In this document: piece after piece, positions 33,462-42,895 of the stretch
Layout of the letters: every line of letters begins with the position of its first letter
Position numbering within the stretch: the first letter of the stretch is position 1
From: PVC group bacterium
Lineage (GTDB): Bacteria > Verrucomicrobiota > Kiritimatiellia > UBA8416
DNA length: 46,198 nt
Reading direction: 5' to 3'
NCBI GenBank assembly: GCA_003567005.1
Contig: PXBF01000022.1
Span: forward strand, 1 to 46,198
Translations under genes and position numbers: made by a program
Notes under the pieces: model-generated
The model's input: only the letters and a program-made list of their open reading frames with translations
Told to the model about the DNA's origin: nothing
Database searches by the model: none

Positions 33462-36149
33462 ATGGCAGATACATCAATGACACCAGAGCAAGCCAATGCG
33501 ATTGAAACCCAGGAATGGATTCAGTCATTGGATGAAGTGTTAGATCGTGCGGGGAGTGCGCGCGTTTCGGAGCTTTTTCATGATTTATCGGCATTTGCGC
33601 AACAAAAAGGGGCGCGCTTGCCTTTCACGGCTAATACCCCTTATATCAACTCGATACCTGCAAGTGAACAGCCTCCCTATCCAGGCGATTTAGAACTGGA
33701 ATACCGGATTAGTAGCATTATTCGTTGGAATGCGATGGCGATGGTTGTAAAAGCCAACCGGTCTGAAGAGGGTATTGGGGGTCACATTGCCAGTTATGCC
33801 TCTTCTGCCACGTTATATGAGGTTGGGTTCAATCATTTTTTCCGTGGTCAAACGGAAGATCATACCGGTGATCTTGTGTATTATCAGGGGCACGCTTCAC
33901 CGGGCATTTATGCCCGTGCTTTTTTGGAAGGGCGGCTTCCTGTTGAGCAGATCAATAATTTCCGGCATGAATTGCACGAGGATGGTCCTGGGCTGTCTTC
34001 TTATCCGCACCCCTGGTTGATGCCAGACTTTTGGAAATTCCCGACAGTGTCCATGGGAATCGGGCCCCTAACGGCAATTTACCATGCTCGCTTTATCAAG
34101 TATCTACAGGATCGAGGTTTGAAAAAGCCTTCCGATCAGAAGGTTTGGGCCTTTTTGGGTGATGGTGAGTGCGATGAGCCGGAAACGCTTGGTGCGATTG
34201 GTTTGGCATCACGCGAAAAACTGGATAACTTGATTTTTGTAATCAACTGTAACCTTCAGCGTTTGGACGGCCCTGTCCGTGGTAACGGAAAGATGATTCA
34301 AGAGTTAGAGGCGAATTTTCGGGGTGTGGGTTGGAATGTAATCAAGGTGATATGGGGTGGTGATTGGGATGCTTTGCTGGCGAAAGATAAGCATGGTTTG
34401 CTTGCGCGTCGCATGAATGAAGTCGTTGATGGCCAATACCAGAAGTATATCGTTGAAGATGGTGCCTTTTTCCGCAAGGATTTCTTCGGGACGGATCCGC
34501 GCTTACTGGAGATGGTTGAGCATCTCTCGGATGAGCAATTAAAGGGCATGTTGCGAGGGGGGCACGATCCTGCCAAGGTATATGCTGCCTATAAGGCTGC
34601 AACAGAGACGAAAGGTGTGCCGACGGTAATCCTGGCCAAGACAGTCAAGGGCTATGGCATGGGCGAAGGCGGGGAAGGTCTCAATATAACGCACCAGCAA
34701 AAGAAGCTAAAAGAGAAAGAGTTGCTTGCTTTCCGTTCTCGTTTTCATATTCCGATTTCCGACGAGCAAGTGAATGCGCTACCCTTTTATGAATTGCCTG
34801 AGGATGGTCCAGAGAAAGGCTATTTATTATCGCGGCGGGAAGAATTGGGTGGTTTCAATCCCTCTCGACATGGCATGACGCACAAGCTTGAAACGCCGGA
34901 TGATGATTTCTTTGCCGAATTTGTGGAAGGTACCGGGGATCGTGAGGTATCCACCACTATGGCGTTTGTGCGCATTTTATCGAAGCTGTTGAAAGATAAG
35001 GAACTGGGTAAATTCGTAGTTCCGATTGTGCCCGATGAAGCGCGCACCTTTGGTATGGAAGCGCTATTTCGTCAATGTGGGATTTATTCGCATTTGGGCC
35101 AGCTTTACGAGCCGGTAGATGCTGATAATCTCTTGTTCTATAAAGAGGCGACGAATGGTCAGATTCTAGAGGAAGGGATTACAGAGGCCGGATCGTTGAG
35201 TTCTTTTATCGCGGCGGGAACGGCTTACTCGAATCATGGTATTAATACGGTGCCCTTTTTTATCTTTTATTCCATGTTTGGTTTTCAGCGTGTGGGAGAC
35301 TTCATCTGGGCAGCGGCAGACAGCCGCTGCAAGGGATTTTTGCTGGGGGCGACATCGGGGCGAACGACACTAGCAGGTGAGGGATTACAACATCAGGATG
35401 GTAACAGTCAACTTTGGGCGTTAACGGTTCCGAACCTGATGGCCTATGATCCCGCTTATGCGTATGAATTGGCGACGATTATCGAAGATGGCATGAAGCG
35501 CATGTATCACGATGGTGAAGATATCTTCTATTATATCACTGTGATGAATGAGAATTATGCCCAGCCTGCCATGCCGAAAGGTGCCAAGGATGGCATTCTG
35601 AAAGGTATGTACAAGCTGCGTTCCGTTGAGCCAGAGAAGAAGGCCAAGAATACGCCGCGGGTTCGCTTATTGGGTAGTGGCACGATTTTGAACGAGGTAC
35701 TATCTGCGGCTCAGATGCTTGCGGACGACTATGGCGTAGCGGCGGATGTTTATTCCGTTACGAGCTATAAAGAGCTTTACAAGGATGCGCAGGAAACGGA
35801 GCGCTGGAATCTACTCCACCCGGATGCCGAAGAACGTCAACCTTACGTGCAGTCGTGTTTAGGTGCTGGCTCCGCACCGATTGTGTCTGCCAGCGATTAT
35901 GTGAAGGCGCTCACGGAGAGTGTGGGGCGTTGGATGCCAGGACGTGTTGTTTCGCTAGGTACGGATGGTTTTGGACGCAGCGATGGGCGCTCGGCATTGC
36001 GGAATTTCTTTGAAGTGGATGCTCGTCACGTGGCATTGGCGGCTTTGAGTGCACTTGGACGTGAAGGTAGCATCGATGCGAAGATAGCCGTAAAGGCACG
36101 TGATACATTTAAAATCGACCCGGAGAAGCGTAATCCAATGTACCTTTAG
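33462..36149 (+). CDS. aceE: Pyruvate dehydrogenase E1 component, homodimeric AceE type
   Basis: 895 residues, the same scale as E. coli AceE (887). The thiamine diphosphate/Mg motif is GDGECDEPETLGAIGLASRE with VINCNLQRLDGPVRGN downstream; KTVKGYGMGEGGEGLNITHQ and a transketolase-like pyrimidine-binding region (VVPIVPDEARTFGMEALFR) follow, then ATSGRTTLAGEGLQHQDG. It decarboxylates pyruvate and passes the acetyl group to the lipoyl domain of AceF. The homodimeric E1 form is typical of aerobic Proteobacteria; here it sits with aceF and lpd. The start at 33462 follows TAGAGAG. The gene is separated from aceF by about 120 bases. Confidence 0.96.
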   Translation: MADTSMTPEQANAIETQEWIQSLDEVLDRAGSARVSELFHDLSAFAQQKGARLPFTANTPYINSIPASEQPPYPGDLELEYRISSIIRWNAMAMVVKANRSEEGIGGHIASYASSATLYEVGFNHFFRGQTEDHTGDLVYYQGHASPGIYARAFLEGRLPVEQINNFRHELHEDGPGLSSYPHPWLMPDFWKFPTVSMGIGPLTAIYHARFIKYLQDRGLKKPSDQKVWAFLGDGECDEPETLGAIGLASREKLDNLIFVINCNLQRLDGPVRGNGKMIQELEANFRGVGWNVIKVIWGGDWDALLAKDKHGLLARRMNEVVDGQYQKYIVEDGAFFRKDFFGTDPRLLEMVEHLSDEQLKGMLRGGHDPAKVYAAYKAATETKGVPTVILAKTVKGYGMGEGGEGLNITHQQKKLKEKELLAFRSRFHIPISDEQVNALPFYELPEDGPEKGYLLSRREELGGFNPSRHGMTHKLETPDDDFFAEFVEGTGDREVSTTMAFVRILSKLLKDKELGKFVVPIVPDEARTFGMEALFRQCGIYSHLGQLYEPVDADNLLFYKEATNGQILEEGITEAGSLSSFIAAGTAYSNHGINTVPFFIFYSMFGFQRVGDFIWAAADSRCKGFLLGATSGRTTLAGEGLQHQDGNSQLWALTVPNLMAYDPAYAYELATIIEDGMKRMYHDGEDIFYYITVMNENYAQPAMPKGAKDGILKGMYKLRSVEPEKKAKNTPRVRLLGSGTILNEVLSAAQMLADDYGVAADVYSVTSYKELYKDAQETERWNLLHPDAEERQPYVQSCLGAGSAPIVSASDYVKALTESVGRWMPGRVVSLGTDGFGRSDGRSALRNFFEVDARHVALAALSALGREGSIDAKIAVKARDTFKIDPEKRNPMYL

Positions 36150-36272
36150 GGACCGGTGTCACGCGGGACTGGTGTGATTTTCGGGTATAAGCGTGGTGCC
36201 GATATGATTACGCATGACGGTAGCAAAAAATAGTAGCGATCTGTTAGATCGATAGCAAAAAGGAATACACTG

Positions 36273-37631
36273 ATGGCACAAGAATTCAAACTGCCGGAAT
36301 TGGGCGAAAATATCGATTCCATACAAGTTGTTCAAGTGATGGTAAGTGCTGGTGGGACGGTTGAAGTTGATCAGCCGGTACTAGAGTTGGAGACTGACAA
36401 GGCTACGATAGAAGTTCCATCGACAGTTGCCGGTACTGTAGCAGCCGTACATGTGAATGCAGGGGATGCCATCGAAACGGGGCAGCTGATCTTCAGTCTC
36501 GCTGAATCATCTGGAGGAGATGACGGGGATGAATCTTCCGAGACGGCAGAGGCAGAAACAGAAGAGAGCGCTACGTCACAAAAGGAGGCACCGGCGCCCT
36601 CTGCAGAGAAACAGGAAGAGGCGGCTGAACAATCGTCTTCTAAGCCTGCTGCTCCACCGAAGGATGCGCCCCCCGTTTCCGAAAAGCCTGATTCTTCGGT
36701 GGTAAAAGCCCCAGCTTCGAGCGGCAAGAAGGTGCCGGCGGCACCTGCTGTAAGGCGCTTTGCGCGCGAGATTGGTGTCGATTTGTCAGAAGTTTCTGGT
36801 ACCGGTCCGCATGGTCGCGTATCCAAGGACGATGTCAAAGCGTATTCTCGCAAGCTAAATGCGGAGCGCTCTGCTGGGCCGGTTCCTGGCATTGCACATG
36901 TTCCTGAACTACCTGATTTTACGCGTTGGGGAGAAGTAGAGCGTAAAAAAATGAGTGTGATCCGGACCAAAACGGCTGAGCATATGACGCTGAGTTGGTC
37001 TCAAGTGCCGCACGTTACGATTTATGATAAAGCTGATATTTCCGAGTTGGAGGTACTGCGCAAGAAATATGCACCACTGGCAGAAAAAGAAGGTGGCAAG
37101 CTGACAATGGCCGTGATGGTATGCAAAATTGTTGCCCATGCCTTGCGACGCTTTCCGATTTTTAATTCCTCTGCAGATATTGCGTCACGTGAGATTATTT
37201 ATAAATCGTTTATTAATCTTGGTATCGCTGTGAATACACCCCGTGGTCTCATGGTGCCTGCGGTGCGGGATGCCGATAAGAAAAACATGTTGCATCTGGC
37301 AAAGGAAATTCAAGAGTTAGCGGCCAAGTGTCGGGAAGGGAAAATCACACTGGAGGAGATTGAGGGTAGTACCTTTACGGTGACCAATCTAGGACGTATT
37401 TGCGGGGAGTATTTCACGCCGATTGTGAATTACCCTGAAGTGGCCATTTTAGGGGTTGGGCGAGCTGCCGAGGAAGCTCGTGTGATTGATGGTGAGGTTG
37501 TGGCCCGCACGATGTTACCGTTATCCCTCTCTTTTGATCATCGTGTGATTGATGGTGCCGATGGCGCCATTTTCCTGGGCTGGATTCGAGATGCGATTCA
37601 GGAGCCATTGGTTTTGGCGTTGGATGGGTAG
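36273..37631 (+). CDS. aceF: Dihydrolipoamide acetyltransferase (PDH E2)
   Basis: 452 residues with a single N-terminal lipoyl domain (lipoylated Lys43 in LETDKATIEVPS). An Ala/Glu/Pro/Ser-rich hinge follows (about residues 85-150), then the E1/E3-binding domain (APAVRRFAREIGVDL...GTGPHGRVSKDD, about 152-186) and the catalytic domain ending with SFDHRVIDGADGA (His423). E. coli AceF has three lipoyl domains, so this one is shorter but of a common form. It takes the acetyl group from AceE and makes acetyl-CoA; it also forms the core of the complex. AAAAAGGAATACACTG precedes the ATG. A structured element and lpd follow. Confidence 0.95.
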   Translation: MAQEFKLPELGENIDSIQVVQVMVSAGGTVEVDQPVLELETDKATIEVPSTVAGTVAAVHVNAGDAIETGQLIFSLAESSGGDDGDESSETAEAETEESATSQKEAPAPSAEKQEEAAEQSSSKPAAPPKDAPPVSEKPDSSVVKAPASSGKKVPAAPAVRRFAREIGVDLSEVSGTGPHGRVSKDDVKAYSRKLNAERSAGPVPGIAHVPELPDFTRWGEVERKKMSVIRTKTAEHMTLSWSQVPHVTIYDKADISELEVLRKKYAPLAEKEGGKLTMAVMVCKIVAHALRRFPIFNSSADIASREIIYKSFINLGIAVNTPRGLMVPAVRDADKKNMLHLAKEIQELAAKCREGKITLEEIEGSTFTVTNLGRICGEYFTPIVNYPEVAILGVGRAAEEARVIDGEVVARTMLPLSLSFDHRVIDGADGAIFLGWIRDAIQEPLVLALDG

Positions 37632-37690
37632 GAGAGGTACTTGGGTGCCCCCAGATGATGTGGCGGTGAAACGTGGGTGTAGCAGTACAA

Positions 37691-37752
37691 TAGGGGTGCC
37701 CGAGTCCCCTGGAGCATTCCCGGGGTAGCCCCAAGGGACTGGGCTATCCCTA
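37691..37752. repeat. Long imperfect hairpin in the aceF-lpd gap
   Basis: The left arm 37691-37712 (TAGGGGTGCCCGAGTCCCC...) pairs with the right arm 37731-37752 as a near-continuous ~22-bp stem with a few mismatches, around a loop rich in C and G. No T-run follows. The element fills much of the 163-base gap between two genes of one complex. It could be a REP/MITE-like repeat, an mRNA processing or stabilising site, or an attenuator. Confidence 0.55.
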
Positions 37753-37794
37753 CTGACGTGGTTTGATATAAACATGAAGTTACAGGTGTGATGT

Positions 37795-39222
37795 ATGGCG
37801 GACAATACTGTTAGAGAATTGGTTGTAATTGGTGGAGGTCCTGGTGGATATCCGGCTGCATTTTATGCTGCAGATCTTGGTATGGATGTGACACTGGTGG
37901 ATATGGAAAAGAATCCTGGTGGGGTTTGTTTGTATCGGGGTTGTATACCCTCCAAGGCATTGCTACATGCTGCTGCCGTTTTGGGCGAAGCCAAGCACGC
38001 GGAAGAAATGGGCATCACATTTGGTGCATCTTCTTTGGATGTGGATAAGTTGCGGGATTGGAAAGAGTCCGTTGTCCAGAAACTGACTGGTGGACTTGGG
38101 CAGTTAGCAAAATCAAGAAACGTTCGTTATGTTCAAGGGCGCGCGCGATTTGTAAATGGTTCTACTATCGAAGTAGAAAAAGGAGATGGTAGCAAGCAAA
38201 CGATATCGTTCAAGACGGCGTTGTTGGCTACGGGCTCACGTCCTGCCCAGATTCCGATTGCCCCTGATTCGCCTCGTGTGCTGGATTCGACGGGTGCTTT
38301 GGAATTAGCGGATGTTCCCAAACGCATGTTGGTTATTGGTGGTGGATACATTGGTTTGGAACTCGGTCAGGCGTATGCTTCCTTTGGGGCAAAAGTATCG
38401 GTTGTGGAAATGTTGCCATCCTTGATGACCGGAGCGGATGCCGACTTAGTGAAGCCTTTACTGAAACGGCTCAAACACCAATTCGAATCAATCATGGTCG
38501 AGACGCGTGTCGAAGCCATCGAGGCAAAGGAAGATTCAGTTACGGTTACCATGCAAGACAAGAGCGGGAAATCCTTTACGGAAACATATGATCGTGTATT
38601 GATTTCTGTGGGGCGTAAACCGAATACATCTGATTTGGGCTTGGAAAATACGCGGATTGCAGTTGATGAGCAAGGATTTGTCAAAACCAACGCACAGCGT
38701 CAGACGGATGAGTCGGGTATTTTTGCGATTGGGGATATTGCGGGCCAGCCCATGTTGGCACACAAAGCGACCTATGAAGGAAAAATTGCCGTGGAAGCAA
38801 TATCGGGGCGTCGTAGTATCTATGATCCAGCGGCTATCCCGGCGGTGGTGTTCACCGATCCTGAAATTGCTTGGACGGGATTAACGGAGGCGGAAGCAAG
38901 GAAAGCAGGTCAACCGGTTCAAGTCTCAAAGTTTCCTTGGGCGGCATCTGGTCGTTCCACTACATTGGGTCGGAGTGATGGACTGACAAAATTACTTGCT
39001 GATCCAGAGACAGGTCGTATTTTAGGAGTTGGTATCACGGGACCTGGCGCGGGAGAAATGATTGCAGAGGGGACCCTCGCAATTGAAATGGGTGCAGTTG
39101 CAGAGGACTTGGCGCAAACGATTCATGCCCATCCAACGCTAAGCGAGACCGTCATGGAGGCGGCTGAGGGGATTATGGGCCACGCAACGCACTTTGCCGC
39201 CAAAAAGCCACAAAAAACCTGA
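37795..39222 (+). CDS. lpdA: Dihydrolipoamide dehydrogenase (PDH E3)
   Basis: 475 residues. FAD motif VIGGGPGGYPAAFYAADLG; redox disulfide GGVCLYRGCIPSK (Cys45, Cys50); NAD motif VIGGGYIGLELGQAYASFG; second FAD motif IFAIGDIAGQPMLAHKA; and C-terminal catalytic dyad region HAHPTLSE. It reoxidises the dihydrolipoyl group of AceF and reduces NAD+. Being third in aceE-aceF-lpd it most likely serves pyruvate dehydrogenase and possibly other 2-oxoacid complexes. Confidence 0.96.
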   Translation: MADNTVRELVVIGGGPGGYPAAFYAADLGMDVTLVDMEKNPGGVCLYRGCIPSKALLHAAAVLGEAKHAEEMGITFGASSLDVDKLRDWKESVVQKLTGGLGQLAKSRNVRYVQGRARFVNGSTIEVEKGDGSKQTISFKTALLATGSRPAQIPIAPDSPRVLDSTGALELADVPKRMLVIGGGYIGLELGQAYASFGAKVSVVEMLPSLMTGADADLVKPLLKRLKHQFESIMVETRVEAIEAKEDSVTVTMQDKSGKSFTETYDRVLISVGRKPNTSDLGLENTRIAVDEQGFVKTNAQRQTDESGIFAIGDIAGQPMLAHKATYEGKIAVEAISGRRSIYDPAAIPAVVFTDPEIAWTGLTEAEARKAGQPVQVSKFPWAASGRSTTLGRSDGLTKLLADPETGRILGVGITGPGAGEMIAEGTLAIEMGAVAEDLAQTIHAHPTLSETVMEAAEGIMGHATHFAAKKPQKT

Positions 39223-39331
39223 TCGCTTATAGCGTATATGTTTTGCTAGGATCGTAAGCGAAGGATGAACCATATATCGTACATGCAGCTATTTTTACTG
39301 TAGCTATATCATTATCTTTTTGAGAATGGTT

Positions 39332-40912
39332 ATGAAGAAAGCAAACATCGGTGTCACGTTTCTCGTATTGCTGGTTTTAAGTTTATGTTCGCGCATAGTT
39401 GCTGCAAGCGACATGCCGCACGTTCCAGCCGAAGTCGCAGAGCTTTTGCAGCTATACAATGAAGAGAGTGATATGTCCACGGCTGATGATTCCCTTGACC
39501 TTCAGGTTGTTGTGCCAGAAGAGGAAGACGTCGCTTTGGACGAGGCTGATGCACGCATTGCGCAACTGGAGCAGCTTTTGGCCGATCGTGATGCCATCAT
39601 TATTCAGCTTGCGGATCATGTGACAGAGGCAGATGTAGAGGCTCTGGAAAAGGAAAACAAAGAATTATCGGAAGCATTAGAGAGGGCGATTTCGGAACGC
39701 GATTGGCTTCGTGAAAACTACGATAGCAATCTTACAAGAGATGCCATGTTGCCACTGACCTCTGCGGGGCCCATTTCTCAAGATGATGTAGCTTTGCGTG
39801 AGAGGCTGGAGCAACTGGAGTTGCGCTTAGTTGCCTTAAACGCTGCGTTAGGTGATGTGTCTGCAGAACGGGACGCATTGGTGATGCAGGCAGAGAGAGG
39901 CAATGAACAAGACCCATTGGGTCATCTCGAGTCAGATGTTCTGGAGATGCGCGAAAGGCTCGATCGCCTGCAATCTTCTCTGGATTCATCGGAAAGCACG
40001 CGTATATCACTTGAGGGTGTATTAGCATCAGAACGCGAAATGTTTGACGAACAATTGCAATCGGCTTTAGACGAGAAAGAAGTGTTGGTAACTGCGTTGA
40101 CTGAGTCTGAAAGTATGCGAGCGGAACTAGAGACCGCGCTGGCCAAAGAACGTACTGAAGATGCGAAGAAACTGGAAGCATTAGAGATGATGCGTGAAGA
40201 GGGTGCCGCAAAACGCGTGAAGCTGGATGAACTTATGGCAGAGCTGGGTGATGTTCGTGATGCGAAAGACATACTCGTTTTTGAAAACACTTTGCTTCAG
40301 GAATCATTGGAGGCATTAGAGGAGAATTTGAATAGCCATGAAGCGTATCTTGCCGAGCGTGACGGACAGATTGCCATTTTACATGAGAAGCACAATGCCA
40401 AACAGGAAGAACTAATCGAGACAAGAGAAGAAGTACGTTCACAGGTAGAAGATATGGCGATCTTAAGAGAGCAATTACGTGCTATGGAAGAGGCGTATTC
40501 TGTGAGAGAGGATGCTATCGTGATGCTGGAAGAGATGCAGGCTGATGTCGAAACTGAGCTTGCGGATGCATTAGCTACGATTACCGAACTTGAAACCAAC
40601 CTTCATAGCAAGGAAGGTCGGCTGCAGCAGAAGCAAGAAACCTTAGAAACATTGGCTCATGTAACAGAGCGGAAGAACGAATATGAGGTCCTGGTAGACC
40701 GACTTGTTCCTGAGGTGCGGGCGCTAGAAGAGAAATTGACGACCGCAATGCGAGAGCAAGAATGGGTCAAGTCGCAACTATTGTTGCGCGAGGATGAAAT
40801 TGCAACTTTGCATATTGAATTGGAGAAGCGTGACCATCGACTTTTACGGGTTGAACGTGTTGCCGAAGTAATCGAGCAAACACGAATCGAAATTGAGGCT
40901 TCGCGACGGTAA
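39332..40912 (+). CDS. Secreted long coiled-coil protein of unknown function
   Basis: 526 residues from ATG 39332 (in-frame starts 39320 and 39326 are possible). A signal peptide (MKKANIGVTFLVLLVLSLCS, cleavage near VAAS) is followed by about 480 residues of almost unbroken Glu/Leu/Ala/Arg-rich heptads, e.g. RIAQLEQLLADRDAI, RLEQLELRLVALNAAL and LREQLRAMEEAY. No enzyme motif is visible. Such a protein would form a long rod in the periplasm or outside the outer membrane. It precedes the histidine kinase gene by 180 bases. I do not recognise a named family; matches to other coiled coils would be driven by composition. Confidence 0.8.
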   Translation: MKKANIGVTFLVLLVLSLCSRIVAASDMPHVPAEVAELLQLYNEESDMSTADDSLDLQVVVPEEEDVALDEADARIAQLEQLLADRDAIIIQLADHVTEADVEALEKENKELSEALERAISERDWLRENYDSNLTRDAMLPLTSAGPISQDDVALRERLEQLELRLVALNAALGDVSAERDALVMQAERGNEQDPLGHLESDVLEMRERLDRLQSSLDSSESTRISLEGVLASEREMFDEQLQSALDEKEVLVTALTESESMRAELETALAKERTEDAKKLEALEMMREEGAAKRVKLDELMAELGDVRDAKDILVFENTLLQESLEALEENLNSHEAYLAERDGQIAILHEKHNAKQEELIETREEVRSQVEDMAILREQLRAMEEAYSVREDAIVMLEEMQADVETELADALATITELETNLHSKEGRLQQKQETLETLAHVTERKNEYEVLVDRLVPEVRALEEKLTTAMREQEWVKSQLLLREDEIATLHIELEKRDHRLLRVERVAEVIEQTRIEIEASRR

Positions 40913-41092
40913 ACGTATATTCATGTATTGCCATTAGGAGTGGGCATTTGCCTCGCCCAAGCAGTATGCTGGGGGGGGCATGCTAGTTGTTCCAAGCGGA
41001 TGTATATCGTGCCCTGTATGTTTGGCTCATGCTAGTAGTACAGGAAAACCAAAGTTTTCCGTTAAACGACGCTTTGTTTGCGAGTAGGTCAC

Positions 41093-42763
41093 ATGAAATT
41101 ATTGCTTACAGTTCTTGTGCTGATTGTATTGCCAACTGCCTTGCTAAGCTTATTGGCTGGGCTCTCCATACAATCTCGGGAAGTACTTCTTGACCAAAGA
41201 CTTGAGGCAGAAGCGGAACAAACATTGGAACAAATCGGGGCAGAGGTTCTTGATGCGATTCACGAATCACAGGCGCAAATCGCCGGTTTGGTGAAAGAGA
41301 CCATTCTGGATGCTAATGACAAAAGGGCATTCGACATTGCGCTTGCGACCATACGGAATGAGGAAACCGTTTTTGATGCTGTATACCTCTTTTCGGATCC
41401 TTGGGGATTCATTTATCCCGAGAATGCCATTCCTGAATCTGAGGATTTTGCTGATTCGTATGTACTGTTAGCACATGAGTTGGCCATGCGCTTGCGTCCA
41501 GAGAGCCAATCTCTTTTTTTTGCCGTAGGAGATCAGATTTTTGTGTTTCATGAAGTGTACGATGGTACACGTTTATTTGCTGGCTTTGAGATCTTACAAG
41601 ATCGATTTATCATGCTTCTCGAGAGGGTGTTGGATTCTCATTCTACAGCTCACATAGAGTACCGTCTGTTGCGTGTAAGTCCGATGCAGCCGAATGTCCC
41701 CGCCATAGAAGAACAAGATGTTGCATTTATCGATTCGCTGGACTTGCGGAACGACCGATTTCCCTCCTACCTTACATTTTTGCGTGATCGCCAGCGAACG
41801 GATGTTTTGTTGTCTGGCCATTTGCGCGCACCATTTACCCACATAGAAATTGGGGCTATCGCTCTGAATGCAAGTGACATGTATGCTGCCCGGGCTTTGC
41901 AGGCGCGTTTGGTGCGTTGGAGCATATTACTGCTAGCCATTGTGCTTTTATCTAGTGCCGTAATCGTTATTTTGATGGCTCGCAAGCAAGCAGAAGCAAC
42001 GCGTATTCGCAGTGTATTTATTGCAGGTTTGTCGCATGACATAAGAACTCCGATCACGGCAATGCGTGCTTTAGCAGAGAGTTTACAACATGGACGGGTT
42101 TCGGCTCCAGAACGCAGGCAGCAGTTTCTTGATTCGATTGTGGATGAGTGTGATCGTCTGCAGACGTTAATCGAGCGGGTATTGTTGTTTTTTCGTCAGG
42201 AACAAGGAGGGTATTACCAAAAAAGGCCGATTGATCTCGTATCTCTTTGTGAGCATGTGACACAAGCGTTTTGCGGGCGCCATCGCGGACGAATTAACAT
42301 GACGCTGGACATGCCCGATGAGCAGGTTCCGGATATGTATGGAGATCCCATGGCGCTGGAGCAGGTATTACTCAATCTATTGGAAAATGCATGGAAATAT
42401 GGTCGTCCTGCTCTTGAAATACCTGATCCTGTTGTGTCTATACGTTTGCATGTGCAGGTTACTTCAAATTGCATATGGAGGCGTTGTATTCGTATAAGCG
42501 TCGAAGATGCTGGGCCCGGGATTGCTCCGGGCGAGCAACGCAGGATATTTGGCCGTTTTTATCGCGGCCGGTCTGGCCATGTGAAGCAGGCGGGAGGAAT
42601 TGGGCTTGGACTTGCGTTGGTTCGAGATATTGTGCGCGGTCATGGTGGCAAGGTGGAAGTTGGCCGTAGTTCATTAGGGGGCGCACGGTTTGTTGTGTGT
42701 TTTAGACCTTATCCATTGCGGCTTTCGTCCTGGAAATGCTTGATACGGGCGTTACCGAACTGA
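41093..42763 (+). CDS. Membrane sensor histidine kinase
   Basis: 556 residues from ATG 41093. An N-terminal membrane segment (LLLTVLVLIVLPTALLSLLA), a periplasmic sensor domain of about 240 residues and a second membrane segment (WSILLLAIVLLSSAVIVILM) come first. The kinase follows: dimerisation and phosphoacceptor domain with GLSHDIRTPITAM (His315), then N-box NLLENAWKYG, G1 box DAGPGIAPG and G2 box GGIGLGLALV. The sensor part has no domain I recognise. It should phosphorylate the response regulator encoded 132 bases downstream. A short extension (YPLRLSSWKCLIRALPN) follows the ATPase domain. Confidence 0.93.
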   Translation: MKLLLTVLVLIVLPTALLSLLAGLSIQSREVLLDQRLEAEAEQTLEQIGAEVLDAIHESQAQIAGLVKETILDANDKRAFDIALATIRNEETVFDAVYLFSDPWGFIYPENAIPESEDFADSYVLLAHELAMRLRPESQSLFFAVGDQIFVFHEVYDGTRLFAGFEILQDRFIMLLERVLDSHSTAHIEYRLLRVSPMQPNVPAIEEQDVAFIDSLDLRNDRFPSYLTFLRDRQRTDVLLSGHLRAPFTHIEIGAIALNASDMYAARALQARLVRWSILLLAIVLLSSAVIVILMARKQAEATRIRSVFIAGLSHDIRTPITAMRALAESLQHGRVSAPERRQQFLDSIVDECDRLQTLIERVLLFFRQEQGGYYQKRPIDLVSLCEHVTQAFCGRHRGRINMTLDMPDEQVPDMYGDPMALEQVLLNLLENAWKYGRPALEIPDPVVSIRLHVQVTSNCIWRRCIRISVEDAGPGIAPGEQRRIFGRFYRGRSGHVKQAGGIGLGLALVRDIVRGHGGKVEVGRSSLGGARFVVCFRPYPLRLSSWKCLIRALPN

Positions 42764-42895
42764 TGTGTGTCATTGTGGCTATCTGAGAACGTTGACGCAT
42801 AGACATGCAACGTGTAAACGACTAGGGTATCTTAGATACATGAAGGGATCGTACTTTATGAGAATGCGCGCCATGCATAACGGAGAGGAGCCGTG

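Noticed and set aside
37414..37805. Minus-strand open frames across the aceF-lpd gap
   Set aside because: They consist mostly of antisense aceF and the hairpin element, with Pro/His-rich composition and no start signal.
40913..41092. Hairpin GGAAAAC-caaa-GTTTTCC (41043-41060) as a terminator between the coiled-coil and kinase genes
   Set aside because: No T-run follows on the plus strand, and it lies close to the kinase start; left as an unexplained small inverted repeat.
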